In this document: piece after piece, positions 21,459 through 30,272 of the stretch
Position numbering within the stretch: position 1 is the first letter of the stretch
How the letters are laid out: every line of letters begins with the position of its first letter
Assembly: GCF_014931605.1 (NCBI RefSeq)
Contig: NZ_CP053382.1
Location: 1,922,001-1,986,000 of the forward strand
DNA: 64,000 nt
Direction: 5' to 3'
Source of the DNA: Halomonas sp. MCCC 1A13316
GTDB lineage: Bacteria > Pseudomonadota > Gammaproteobacteria > Pseudomonadales > Halomonadaceae
Program-made: the position numbers and the translations under genes
Notes under the pieces: generated by a model
What the model saw: the letters and a program-made list of their open reading frames with translations, nothing else
Told to the model about the DNA's origin: nothing
Databases searched by the model: none

Positions 21459-21476
21459 TGTAAGGTTTTTCTTACG
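21459..21476 (+). promoter_or_regulatory. PhhR/TyrR box 2 upstream of hpd
   Basis: TGTAAGGTTTTTCTTACG is a perfect palindrome in its half-sites (TGTAAG/CTTACG) with the 6-base spacer of TyrR boxes. It is centred 72 bp downstream of box 1, close to seven helical turns, which would favour cooperative binding. Confidence 0.65.
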
Positions 21477-21559
21477 ATATAGGTGAGGGCGGGCAGCTGC
21501 CGCCCACGCTCCAGGACGTAAAGGAGCGTTTCGAGGGGAGAGCGTGCGCACTAGGCTGG

Positions 21560-21575
21560 GGGCACCAGTTCGGCA
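21560..21575 (+). promoter_or_regulatory. Possible sigma-54 promoter of hpd
   Basis: GGGCACCAGTTCGGCA has the GG and GC dinucleotides spaced as in -24/-12 promoters (TGGCAC-N5-TTGC), but the -12 element reads CGGC. It is located about 45 bp before the hpd start and downstream of the two PhhR boxes. The match is incomplete, and the GAFEGA loop of PhhR argues for caution. Confidence 0.3.
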
Positions 21576-21620
21576 CCCATGACTGCACGACATTACAACG
21601 GTAATCCCCTGGAGGTAACC

Positions 21621-22721
21621 ATGAACGCACCCGCCAAGACCGTGTCACCGATCAGCCAAGAGAACCCCATCGGTACCAACGGCTTCGAGTTTGTCGAATA
21701 CAGCGCGCCGACCGCCGAAGGCATCGAGGCGCTGCGTACGCTGTTCAACCGCATGGGTTTCACCGAGACCCGCAAGCACCGTTCCAAGCAGGTCTTCCTG
21801 TTCCAGCAGGAGAACGTCTACTTCGTACTCAACGCCGAGCCGAACAGCCATGCTGCCGAGTTCGCTCACGTACACGGCCCAAGCGCCTGTGCCATGGCCT
21901 GGAAGGTGGCCGACGCCAAGCAGGCGTTCGACTATGCCGTGGCTCACGGCGCCGAGCCGATGGAGAATCCGGTCGGCCCCGGCGAGGTGGGCATTCCCGC
22001 CGTTCGCGGCATCGGCGGCTCGCTGCTCTACTTCGTCGACAACAAGGTCGACGATGCAGGGCGCACCATCTACGACATCGACTTCGAGGCGATTCCCGGC
22101 CGCTCGCGCAACGACAACAGCGTGGGCCTCCGGGTGCTCGACCACCTGACCCACAACGTCGACCGTGGCCAGATGGATGTTTGGGCCGATTTCTACACCG
22201 AAATCGCCAACTTCCGCGAGAACCGCTACTTCGATATCAAGGGCAAGAAGACCGGCCTGCATTCTCGAGCCATGACCGGGCCGTGCGGCAAGATGCACAT
22301 TCCGATCAACGAGTCGGCCGACGATACCTCGCAGATCGCCGAGTTCCTGCGCGAGTACAACGGCGAAGGCATTCAGCACTTGGCCATGGCTACCGACGAC
22401 ATCTATGCCACGGTGCGTGCGCTGCGCAACAACGGCGTCACCTTCCTCTCGACGCCCGACACCTACTACGAGAAGGTCGATGCGCGCGTATCCAACCATC
22501 AGGAGAAGGTCGAGGACCTTCGTGAGCTCAGCTTGCTGATCGATGGTGGCGAAGGCGAGGGCGTGCTGTTGCAGATCTTTACCGAGACCGTGATCGGCCC
22601 GATCTTCTTCGAGATCATCCAGCGCAAGGGCAACGATGGCTTCGGCGAGGGCAACTTCAAGGCGCTCTTCGAATCGATCGAGGAGGATCAGATTCGCCGC
22701 GGTGTGCTCAAGGCGGATTGA
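21621..22721 (+). CDS. hpd: 4-hydroxyphenylpyruvate dioxygenase
   Basis: Fe(II) dioxygenase that converts 4-hydroxyphenylpyruvate to homogentisate, the second committed step of tyrosine breakdown. It has 366 residues with two vicinal-oxygen-chelate domains. Iron ligands are recognisable as the first His in VLDHLTHNVDRG, the second in GEGIQHLAMATDD, and the Glu in GPIFFEIIQRKG. The C-terminal GFGEGNFKALFESIEEDQ is diagnostic. The start MNAPAKTVSPI follows GGAGG at 21611. Two PhhR/TyrR boxes upstream place it in the same regulon as phhAB. A hairpin follows the stop codon. Confidence 0.97.
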   Translation: MNAPAKTVSPISQENPIGTNGFEFVEYSAPTAEGIEALRTLFNRMGFTETRKHRSKQVFLFQQENVYFVLNAEPNSHAAEFAHVHGPSACAMAWKVADAKQAFDYAVAHGAEPMENPVGPGEVGIPAVRGIGGSLLYFVDNKVDDAGRTIYDIDFEAIPGRSRNDNSVGLRVLDHLTHNVDRGQMDVWADFYTEIANFRENRYFDIKGKKTGLHSRAMTGPCGKMHIPINESADDTSQIAEFLREYNGEGIQHLAMATDDIYATVRALRNNGVTFLSTPDTYYEKVDARVSNHQEKVEDLRELSLLIDGGEGEGVLLQIFTETVIGPIFFEIIQRKGNDGFGEGNFKALFESIEEDQIRRGVLKAD

Positions 22722-22729
22722 TCCCGATG

Positions 22730-22760
22730 GCCCCTACCCATTCACTTGGGTGGGGGCGTT
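22730..22760 (+). terminator. Rho-independent-like terminator of hpd
   Basis: GCCCCTACCCA and TGGGTGGGGGC form an 11-bp stem with one mismatch and a 6-base loop, 9 bases after the hpd stop codon. The following GTTTCG is a short T-run. Confidence 0.6.
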
Positions 22761-22882
22761 TCGTATCCGCTATGAAACGACTGAAAGCAAGCCATTTCTA
22801 CAAAAATAATGTTGCATCGCATGGATTGCAGCGTGCATATTGCTGCGTCGAGCGATAACAACGATTTCCCCCTGGTGATCTG

Positions 22883-24343
22883 ATGACGACTCAACAACAA
22901 CCCCGTGTCCAGTGGCTCAGCCGCTGGGGCTTCGTACTGGCGGCGACGGGTTCCGCCGTCGGCCTGGGCAACATCTGGAAGTTCCCCTACATGACCGGCG
23001 AGCATGGCGGGGGCGCCTTCGTGCTGGTCTATCTGGTGTGCATCCTGGCGGTGGGTGTGCCGGTCATGATGACCGAGATCGCCTTCGGTCGGCGCGGCCG
23101 TGGCAGCCCTATCGATGCCGTGCGGCGTGTGGTGACCGAATCCGGACGCTCCTCGGCCTGGTCGCTGCTGGGCTGGATGGCGATGCTGTGTGGCTTCATG
23201 ATCCTCTCGTTCTACGTGGTGGTGGCCGGTTGGTCATTCTCCTACCTGTGGAAGATGCTGACCGGCGGCTTGGCGGGCAGTGGCGTCGAGGACATGGCGG
23301 CAATCTTCGTCGCCAACAACGAGAATCCCTTGAACCTCGGCTTCTGGAGCACCCTGGTGACACTGGCGACCATGCTGATCGTGGGCAAGGGGGTGCAAGG
23401 GGGTATCGAGAAGAGCGTGAGCTGGATGATGCCGGGCATGGTGATCATGCTGCTGATCCTGATCGGCTACGGCGCGTTCTCGGGCGGCTTCGGCGAGGCG
23501 TGGAGCTTCCTGTTCTCGTTCAATACCGGCAGCCTGTCCAGTGAAGGAATGCTGGCCGCGCTGGGGCATGCGTTCTTCACCCTGTCCCTGGCGTCCGGTG
23601 CGATTCTCACCTACGGCAGCTACCTGCCCGCCGGCGCCTCGATCGCTCGTACCACCCTCGGCGTGGCGGTGGCCGATACGCTGGTGGCGCTGATGGCCGG
23701 CCTGGCGATCTTCCCGGTGATCTTCGCCAACGGCATGAGTCCCGAAGGCGGTCCCGGGCTGCTGTTCATGAGCCTGCCGCTGGCCTTCCAGGCCATGCCG
23801 CTGGGTACGCTGTTCGGCGTGCTGTTCTTCATCATGCTTTCAATGGCGGCGCTGACCTCGTCGATCTCCATGGTCGAGGCCACCGTCTCCTGGCTGGTCG
23901 ACAACAAGGGCATCTCTCGTCGCACCGCGGCCTGGGGCACCGGTATCGTGCTGTGGCTGGTCAGCAGCCTGGCGATGCTGTCGTTCAACGTCGGTGCCGA
24001 CTGGACCCTGGCCGGCCGCCATTTCTTCGACTGGCTCGATTATCTCACCTCGCGCTGGATGATGCCGCTGGGCGGGCTGGGCATGGTACTGCTGGCCGGC
24101 TTCGTGCTGAAGAGCGAGACCTTCCGCGAGGAGCTGGGGCTGGCACCGCACTGGCATGCACTGTGGCTGTTCATGGTGCGCTACGTCAGCCCACTGGGCA
24201 TCCTCATGATCTTCGTCGATGCGCTAGGCATTGCGCGGCTGCAGTTCGGCTTGCATTGGCCATGGCTGCTTGGCGTGCTGGCGTTGGTCACGCTGATGGG
24301 GGAATTGGTGAGCCCCAGGCTGCGGCGCACGCTGGCTGGCTGA
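22883..24343 (+). CDS. Sodium-dependent transporter, NSS (SNF) family
   Basis: Sodium-coupled amino acid symporter of the LeuT/MhsT type (486 residues, about 11-12 membrane segments). The first helix carries the unwound sodium/substrate motif ATGSAVGLGNIWKFPY, typical of the family. Helix 6 to helix 8 segments (SLASGAILTYGSYLP, MLSMAALTSSISMVEA) line the sodium sites. It lies directly downstream of hpd, so an aromatic amino acid substrate, as in TutB-like and MhsT-like members, is plausible but unproven. It has its own spacer of about 160 bp. Confidence 0.92.
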   Translation: MTTQQQPRVQWLSRWGFVLAATGSAVGLGNIWKFPYMTGEHGGGAFVLVYLVCILAVGVPVMMTEIAFGRRGRGSPIDAVRRVVTESGRSSAWSLLGWMAMLCGFMILSFYVVVAGWSFSYLWKMLTGGLAGSGVEDMAAIFVANNENPLNLGFWSTLVTLATMLIVGKGVQGGIEKSVSWMMPGMVIMLLILIGYGAFSGGFGEAWSFLFSFNTGSLSSEGMLAALGHAFFTLSLASGAILTYGSYLPAGASIARTTLGVAVADTLVALMAGLAIFPVIFANGMSPEGGPGLLFMSLPLAFQAMPLGTLFGVLFFIMLSMAALTSSISMVEATVSWLVDNKGISRRTAAWGTGIVLWLVSSLAMLSFNVGADWTLAGRHFFDWLDYLTSRWMMPLGGLGMVLLAGFVLKSETFREELGLAPHWHALWLFMVRYVSPLGILMIFVDALGIARLQFGLHWPWLLGVLALVTLMGELVSPRLRRTLAG

Positions 24344-24420
24344 GCGATGGGCTTGCTCCGATCGGGGCAAGCCGTTAATGTCGGGCCGGGTCCGCTAAGA
24401 CGTTACATCGAGATGACAGG

Positions 24421-24858
24421 ATGATCTCACTCACTACTTACGCTACCGGCCTGGTTGCGTCTCGCTTGCTGCGAGGCGCATTGGCGCTTCTGGTACTGCT
24501 CTTGATTGCCGGCTGTGCCGGACGTGATGGTGGCCGTGGTGGCGAGCGGGTATCGGCACCTTCGGGCTGGCATGGCGAGCAGGGGCAGGCCTCGTTCTAT
24601 GCCGACCGTTACCATGGCCGTCGCACCGCCAGTGGCGAAGCCCATGATCGCAACGCGCTGACGGCGGCGCACCGCAGCTTGCCATTCGGCACCCGGGTCC
24701 GGGTGACGCGGCTGGACAACGGTCGCGAGACGGTGGTGCGCATCAACGACCGCGGACCCTTCGTGCGCGGTCGTGTCATCGATCTCTCGCGACGTGCGGC
24801 CGAAGAGCTCGACATGCTCGGGCAGGGCGTGGCGGAGGTGCAGCTGTCGCCTGAGTGA
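24421..24858 (+). CDS. RlpA-like septal/cell-wall lipoprotein
   Basis: 145-residue outer-membrane lipoprotein. A hydrophobic signal ends in the lipobox LIAGC (Cys at about residue 32). A double-psi beta-barrel RlpA domain follows: [19 protein letters not shown], the catalytic-type [13 protein letters not shown], and [25 protein letters not shown]. RlpA is a lytic transglycosylase that cleaves denuded glycan strands. This short form lacks the SPOR domain that targets RlpA to the septum. Confidence 0.88.
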   Translation: MISLTTYATGLVASRLLRGALALLVLLLIAGCAGRDGGRGGERVSAPSGWHGEQGQASFYADRYHGRRTASGEAHDRNALTAAHRSLPFGTRVRVTRLDNGRETVVRINDRGPFVRGRVIDLSRRAAEELDMLGQGVAEVQLSPE

Positions 24859-24940
24859 AGCGTCCTCATCCGGTGCGTATTCGCTCAACGCCGTGTTTCT
24901 GGTTCCGATGGCAGAGCGGTGGCGAGGCTCGCTATCGCGC

Positions 24941-26014
24941 TCAGCGTAGTGTCGGCACTTGACGCTGGAATTCACGACGCCAGCGGGCCAGCAGGGCCTC
25001 GCGCTTGAGTCTATCCAGCGTGGCCAGCAGCCCGGGACCGATCGCGATCGGACGCAGCGCGTCACCGACTTCGGCGCGCAGGGCATCGGCGGTGCCCGGC
25101 CCGGAGAGGGCGGGGTGCATGGCCCCGAGGTTGGTCTGTTCGGCGATCACGCGCTGGCCGTCTTCGCTGAGCAGGAACTCCATGAACAGGGCAGCCGCTT
25201 CGGGATGCGGCGCCAAGCGCGGCATGAAGGCGAGGCGCTGGGTGACCAGGGCATAGTCCTCAGGTACCACCATGACCAGCTGCGGATGATCCGCCACCGC
25301 ATCGCGTACGTAACTGCCGAGCAGGTTGTAGCCCAGCAGGTAGCGACCCTCCTCGAGTCCGTCGAGCATCTCGCTGGTGGTGCCGGTGAGCACCGTGCGC
25401 GCGCCCCCCAGGGCCGAGACCAAATCCCAATAGCGCGGCGAGAGTCGCGACTCCTCGATGGCGTAGGTATATCCTGCCCCGCTGCGCACCGGATCGTAGC
25501 TGACGATGCGGCCCGCCAAGGCGTCGGCGTGGTCGCTCAACAGCTCGAGCAGGTCACCGTGGCTACGCACCTCGCCGAAACGTTCAATCAGGTCGCGATG
25601 CACCACCATCACGATCGGTTCGAAGGTGAAGGCGAATAGTTCGCCGCGCCACTGGGCCCACGCTGGCCATTGCCGAGCCACGTCGCTTTCGAGCGCCTGG
25701 GCGTGGCCGTCGTTGGCGAGATGGTATTGCCAGGGCATGGCGGAGGAGAGCACCACGTCGGCGGCGTCCGGTGCATCGATAAAGCGCTGGTGAAGCTCAA
25801 GGGTCGTCAGGTTGCGGTAGGTCAGCTCGATGCGCGGATGACGGCGATGAAACGCCTCGAGCAAGGGGCGTACCTGTGGCAGGTCCAAGGCGGCGTGGAT
25901 GACTAGCGCCTGAGGTCCCCCCGCGTCGATGTCGGCGGGGTAGTGCAGGGTTTCCTCGGCGGTGGCGGTCAGGCTCCACAGGGCGAGAAGCCACCAGAAC
26001 AGGATGCGGATCAT
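24941..26014 (-). CDS. Periplasmic solute-binding protein, last gene of a two-component operon
   Basis: 357-residue type 2 periplasmic binding protein with an N-terminal signal (ILFWWLLALWSLTATAEE). It resembles the iron/phosphoglycerate binding-protein group: DVVLSSAMPWQYHLANDG, SYDPVRSGAGYTYAI, and YLLGYNLLGSYV in the hinge. No ABC permease or ATPase accompanies it. It overlaps the end of the kinase gene by 4 bp, so it is probably an auxiliary sensor that presents ligand to the kinase, as PgtC does for PgtB. The ligand is unknown; tricarboxylates are plausible because tctCBA lies just across the spacer. Confidence 0.78.
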   Translation of the reverse strand: MIRILFWWLLALWSLTATAEETLHYPADIDAGGPQALVIHAALDLPQVRPLLEAFHRRHPRIELTYRNLTTLELHQRFIDAPDAADVVLSSAMPWQYHLANDGHAQALESDVARQWPAWAQWRGELFAFTFEPIVMVVHRDLIERFGEVRSHGDLLELLSDHADALAGRIVSYDPVRSGAGYTYAIEESRLSPRYWDLVSALGGARTVLTGTTSEMLDGLEEGRYLLGYNLLGSYVRDAVADHPQLVMVVPEDYALVTQRLAFMPRLAPHPEAAALFMEFLLSEDGQRVIAEQTNLGAMHPALSGPGTADALRAEVGDALRPIAIGPGLLATLDRLKREALLARWRREFQRQVPTLR

Positions 26015-27384
26015 GGGCTCTCCTCGCTGAAGCGCAGGCGCACGATGAGTCCGCGTCCATCATGACCCTGGGCCAGCTCGACCCGGGCGCCGTGGGCGCG
26101 GGCAATGCTGTCGACGATGGCCAGGCCGAGTCCCGAGCCTTCCCCTCCCTCCTCACCGCGGTGAAAAGGACGCAGCACAAGCAGGCGGCGAGATTCGGGG
26201 ATGCCCGGTCCGTCGTCCTCCACTTCCAGCATGGGCGGCTGTGCATGGGTGTGCAATGTGATGCGTCGGGCGCCGTAGCGACAGGCGTTATCGATCAGGT
26301 TGTTCAATGCTTCCTGCAATTGCCAGTCGATGCCATGGACCCGAACGGGTCGTGGGGCGCACTCCACGCCAAGGTCTATACCTTGGCGATGGCAGCCGGC
26401 CCAGTGGTCGCGAACCGCCTGGCGGGCGAGTTCGTTGAGATCCAGGGGGGTTAGTTCGGGGCGGTACTCGGGATTGTCGAGCCGCGTCAGCGACAGCAGC
26501 TGCATAGCCAGCCGCGCGGTACGCGCGCTGGTCGCCTGCATGGCGCTAAGGGCGTCGCGCCAGCGGGTGGGGTCGTTGTGGCGCAGAGCCAGTTCGGCTC
26601 GCGCCGAGAGACCCGCCAGTGGGGTGCGAAGCTGATGCGAGGCGTCGCCAATGAAGCGTTCCTGATTGGCGCGTACCCGACGCATGCGTGCCAGCAGTTC
26701 GTTCAGAGTCTCGCGCAGTTCGGCCAGTTCGCGAGGCAGTGCCAGGTCGAGGGGCTCCAGGGTGCGCGGGTCGCGGGCACGAATGGCGTGCCTCAGTCGC
26801 GTCAACGGTCTCAGTGCCGAGCGAATGGCCACCAGCAGAACCACGATGGCAATCAGGGCCATGGCGAGAATGTAGGCGAGGTTGGCGCGCAGCAGTTCGT
26901 GGGTCAGCGCATTGCGACCCTCGCGGCTGTGGGCCACGCGAATCTCGAAGCGCTCCCTGAGGCGCCAGTCCTCCAGGCGAGAGCGGCGCACGCCCTGGCG
27001 GAGTGTCAAGCCCTGCCACTCGACGTTGCGGTAGAGCAGCGTGTCGCCATCCTGGCTGTCGCCGCGTTCGTCGCCGGGCAGTTCGGCGTTGCCGGTGATG
27101 AAGCGCCCGTCCCGATCCACCAGGCTGTAGAAGACACGTTCCTCGGCGTCGGTGGCGAGCATGTCCAGAGCCGCCGGGGGCAGGTCGAGCCACAGCCGAT
27201 CGTCCTGCCACTGGACCTGTTCGGCAATCGCCAGGCTGGCCGCCTCGAGCAGACGATCAAAGGCGCGGTCGGCGGTGTGGCGTGCGTCCACCCAGGCCTG
27301 GAACACCATCAAGCCACCAAGCGCCAGCAGTGGCAGCAGCAACCAGGCCAGCAGCCTGCGGTATAGGCTGTCGCCGCGTTTCAC
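26011..27384 (-). CDS. Sensor histidine kinase, TctE-like
   Basis: 457-residue inner-membrane kinase. Two membrane helices (about 12-30 and 165-188) flank a periplasmic sensor domain. A HAMP region follows, then the H-box RFIGDASHQLRTPLAGL with the phosphorylated histidine, the N-box NNLIDNACRYG, and the G-boxes EDDGPGIPESRR and GSGLGLAIV. It overlaps the response regulator and the binding-protein genes by 4 bp each. Its architecture and context fit TctE, which controls tricarboxylate uptake. Confidence 0.88.
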   Translation of the reverse strand: MKRGDSLYRRLLAWLLLPLLALGGLMVFQAWVDARHTADRAFDRLLEAASLAIAEQVQWQDDRLWLDLPPAALDMLATDAEERVFYSLVDRDGRFITGNAELPGDERGDSQDGDTLLYRNVEWQGLTLRQGVRRSRLEDWRLRERFEIRVAHSREGRNALTHELLRANLAYILAMALIAIVVLLVAIRSALRPLTRLRHAIRARDPRTLEPLDLALPRELAELRETLNELLARMRRVRANQERFIGDASHQLRTPLAGLSARAELALRHNDPTRWRDALSAMQATSARTARLAMQLLSLTRLDNPEYRPELTPLDLNELARQAVRDHWAGCHRQGIDLGVECAPRPVRVHGIDWQLQEALNNLIDNACRYGARRITLHTHAQPPMLEVEDDGPGIPESRRLLVLRPFHRGEEGGEGSGLGLAIVDSIARAHGARVELAQGHDGRGLIVRLRFSEESP

Positions 27385-28043
27385 GTCGCCTCCAGCAGGT
27401 AGCCGAGGCCACGTACCGTGCGCAGGGCGACGTCGCTGCCGTCCAGCCGCTTGCGCAGCCGGTGCACGTAGACCTCGATGGCATTGTCGCCCATGGGTTC
27501 GCCCTGGAAGGCTTCGTCGGCGAGGCGTGCCTTGTCGACGGGCTCGCCAGCGTGACGCATCAGGCAGCCGAGCAGGCGCTGCTCCCTGGGCGGCAGAGCC
27601 AAGGTCTCGCCGGCAAGGGTGAAGCGTTGTGCCAGGCCATCGAAGTGCAGCGATCCGACGCGCAATTCCTGTCCTCGTACTCGCCGTCTAAGCAGCGCGC
27701 GTACACGGGCCTCGAGCTCCTCCAGCGAAAAGGGTTTGGCCAGGTAGTCGTCGGCCCCCAGGTCGAGCCCACGCACGCGATCCTCCACCGCGCCTCGCGC
27801 GGTGAGGATCAGCACCGGCGTATCGCGGTCGTGGCGGCGCAGTGTCTCGAGCACCTCGAGCCCGCTGGCGCCGGGGAGGTTGAGATCGAGCAGGACCAGC
27901 GCGTGGCCATGCTGGGGCTCCTCCAGGTGTTGTCTTGCGTCGTCCCCGTCGGCCAGATGCGTCACCACGTAGCCCTCCAGGGCAAGCGCATCCTGAAGGG
28001 TTTCGGCCAGCAGGTGGTCGTCTTCGATGAGCAGCACGTTCAT
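27381..28043 (-). CDS. OmpR-family response regulator, TctD-like
   Basis: 220-residue response regulator. The receiver domain (1-115) has the phospho-accepting aspartate in LVLLDLNLPGASGLEVL, and the active-site Lys in YLAKPF. A winged-helix DNA-binding domain (about 125-218) ends with IEVYVHRLRKRLDGSDVALRTVRGLGYLLE. It is translationally coupled to both the upstream IclR gene and the downstream kinase gene through 4-bp overlaps. The expected target is the divergent tctCBA promoter. Confidence 0.9.
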   Translation of the reverse strand: MNVLLIEDDHLLAETLQDALALEGYVVTHLADGDDARQHLEEPQHGHALVLLDLNLPGASGLEVLETLRRHDRDTPVLILTARGAVEDRVRGLDLGADDYLAKPFSLEELEARVRALLRRRVRGQELRVGSLHFDGLAQRFTLAGETLALPPREQRLLGCLMRHAGEPVDKARLADEAFQGEPMGDNAIEVYVHRLRKRLDGSDVALRTVRGLGYLLEAT

Positions 28044-28642
28044 GTCATCGCCTCCACTTCGCTCACGGCCGACAATTCATCCCGCGCCGCTCTCAGCGCG
28101 GCCTCGCTACGTGCATCGAGACGGCTCGCCGGGCCCGAGAGGGTCAGCCAGCGCCTGGGTTCTCCGGGAACGCTGGGCAGGGCTTGCAGCAGCATCTCAC
28201 CGCCAGGAAGTTCGGGGCGCGGGTCGTCACCGGCCGCTAGTGGCCATTGGCTGCCCGGGCGCAGTTCGTGACGTAGCGCGGCGTCGGGCAGGGCCACCAG
28301 CCGGCATTCGGCCTGGCGCCCATGGCTTTCGATCAGGGCGGCGGTCTCGCCGGTGTGGGCGGCCAGTCGGTCGAGCAGCGGCTGGATGCGGGTGGTCAGA
28401 TGACGGCTAGGGGGATGACGTCGTGCCAGTCGAAGCGGCGCGCTACCCAGGCTCCAGCGACCATCGCGGCTGCGCTGCACGTAATCGAAACGGGCCAAGG
28501 AGCCCAGCAGGCGCAGCAGGGTGCTTTTGTAAAAACCGGTCGCCTGGGCGAGCTCGGCCAGGGTGAAGGCTTCCTGATCGACATCGAACGCTTCCAATAC
28601 GGTCAGTGCGCGCTCGACGGCCTCGACGCGATCCTGGGCCAT
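28040..28642 (-). CDS. IclR family transcriptional regulator
   Basis: 200-residue regulator with an N-terminal winged helix (VERALTVLEAFDVDQEAFTLAELAQATGFYKSTLLRLL) followed by an IclR effector domain. The effector domain is shorter than the usual family length and less conserved in its C-terminal half. The start MAQDRVEAVERAL has AGGAG nine bases upstream. It is the first gene of a four-gene operon with the two-component pair. An IclR regulator co-encoded with TctDE suggests dual control of the divergent transporter. Confidence 0.85.
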   Translation of the reverse strand: MAQDRVEAVERALTVLEAFDVDQEAFTLAELAQATGFYKSTLLRLLGSLARFDYVQRSRDGRWSLGSAPLRLARRHPPSRHLTTRIQPLLDRLAAHTGETAALIESHGRQAECRLVALPDAALRHELRPGSQWPLAAGDDPRPELPGGEMLLQALPSVPGEPRRWLTLSGPASRLDARSEAALRAARDELSAVSEVEAMT

Positions 28643-28833
28643 GCCATGGGTCTCCTGAGTCTTGAGGCATAGAACTTTGGTCGCAATTGCAACCCCATGC
28701 ATTGACGCTGCCTGGCGGTGCGCCTAATTTCTACTCTGAAGAACGTTGTTCTGCCTTACAGAATTGTAAGGTAGCCGATGAAATACCGCAAGCCACATTT
28801 CCACAACACGCCAAGACCGGAGGGACAACAACA

Positions 28834-29820
28834 ATGTCCACGAAAACGTCGTTCAAACTCATCGCCATTGCCGCTTTCACATTGAGCGCAGGCAGCGCCA
28901 TGGCCTTCGAGCCACAGGGGAAAGTGGAGTGTCTCGCCCCGGCCGACCCTGGCGGCGGTTGGGATTTCACCTGCCGCAGCGTGGGTAACGTCATGGAGGA
29001 GCTGGAAATCGTTCCGCGCAGCGTACAGACCGTCAATATGGCAGGTGCCGGCGGTGGCGTTGCCTTCGCCCATACCGTGTCCAAGCGCGCCGGTGACGAA
29101 CAGCTGCTGGTCGCCGCATCCACCGCCACCACTACCCGCCTGGCGCAAGGCCAGTTTCCGGGCATGACCGCTGACATGGTCAACTGGATCGGGGCGCTGG
29201 GTGCCGACTATGGCGTCATCGCCGTGGCTGCCGATTCCGAGTACGACGACCTGCCCGAGCTGATGGAGGCGCTCAAGGAAGATACGCGTAGCGTCAAGTT
29301 CGCCGGTGGCAGCGCCAAGGGTGGCTGGGATCACCTCAAGGTATTGATCGCGGCGGATGCTGCGGGCGTCGAGGAGCTGCCGCGTATTGCCTATCTCTCG
29401 TACAACAACGGCGGTGAGGCCATGACTCAGGTCGTTGGCGGGCATGTGGATGCCTTCACTGGCGACATCAGCGAGGCACAGGGTTTCCTGGAATCGGGCG
29501 ATCTGCGCGTGCTGGCAGTACTGTCCGATGAGCGCCTGCCGGGTGACTTCTCGGACATTCCCACCGCCAAGGAGCAGGGCATCGATGTGGTCGGCCCCAA
29601 CTGGCGCGGCTTCTATATGCCGGCGGATATCTCCGACGAGGCCAAGCAGTACTGGGTCGACGCCATGGATACCATCTACGAGAGTCAGGAGTGGCAGGAG
29701 ATCATGACGAATAACGGGCTGATGCCATTCCACATGAGCGCCGGTGAGTTCGAAACCTTCGTTACCGAGCAGATCGAGGACATCGAGACGCTTTCCAAGG
29801 ATATCGGGCTGATTCAGTAA
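28834..29820 (+). CDS. tctC: Tripartite tricarboxylate transporter substrate-binding protein TctC
   Basis: Periplasmic receptor of a TTT system (328 residues). The signal peptide ends near SAGSAMAFEP (residue 24). The family motifs are visible: APADPGGGWDFTCRSVG at the ligand site, MAGAGGGVAF, and GGSAKGGWDHLKVLIAA. The start is set by GGAGGG at about 28819. The stop codon overlaps the tctB start (TAATG). It is the first gene of tctCBA, divergent from the IclR/TctDE operon. Confidence 0.93.
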   Translation: MSTKTSFKLIAIAAFTLSAGSAMAFEPQGKVECLAPADPGGGWDFTCRSVGNVMEELEIVPRSVQTVNMAGAGGGVAFAHTVSKRAGDEQLLVAASTATTTRLAQGQFPGMTADMVNWIGALGADYGVIAVAADSEYDDLPELMEALKEDTRSVKFAGGSAKGGWDHLKVLIAADAAGVEELPRIAYLSYNNGGEAMTQVVGGHVDAFTGDISEAQGFLESGDLRVLAVLSDERLPGDFSDIPTAKEQGIDVVGPNWRGFYMPADISDEAKQYWVDAMDTIYESQEWQEIMTNNGLMPFHMSAGEFETFVTEQIEDIETLSKDIGLIQ

Positions 29821-30272
29821 TGACATGCAACGACCGCATTTTCGGGGTTCTGCTGATTGCCCTGGCCGTCGCGTACGGCTGGGGCGCCAGCCAGTTTCCC
29901 GAACCGTTCGGTGGGTCCGAGGCGATCGGACCCGATACCTTTCCTACGCTGCTGGCCGTGGTGCTGGGGCTGTCGAGCCTCTACCTGATCGTGCGGCCCG
30001 ACCCGGATCATGCCTGGCCCTGGAGCCGCACCGGGGTTGAACTGATCATCGCCGTGGTCGTGCTGGTGTTCTACGCCATGCTGCTCGAGCCGCTCGGCTT
30101 CATCATCAGCACCACGCTGGCCGTCGGCACCCTATGCTGGCGCATGGGGGCCGAGCCGCTGCGCGCTTACCTGGTCGGGGCGGTAGCGGGTGTGGTTGTG
30201 TTCCTGCTGTTCAACTTCGCCCTCGACCTTGCGCTGCCGCTGGGCCTGCTCTCGTTTCTGGAGGTGAGCTGA
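29820..30272 (+). CDS. tctB: Tripartite tricarboxylate transporter small membrane protein TctB
   Basis: 150-residue membrane subunit with four hydrophobic segments (about 5-25, 40-58, 75-95, 110-140). The family pattern FPTLLAVVLGLSSLYLI is present. It overlaps tctC by one base and tctA by one base, so the three subunits are co-translated in stoichiometric order. Confidence 0.9.
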   Translation: MTCNDRIFGVLLIALAVAYGWGASQFPEPFGGSEAIGPDTFPTLLAVVLGLSSLYLIVRPDPDHAWPWSRTGVELIIAVVVLVFYAMLLEPLGFIISTTLAVGTLCWRMGAEPLRAYLVGAVAGVVVFLLFNFALDLALPLGLLSFLEVS

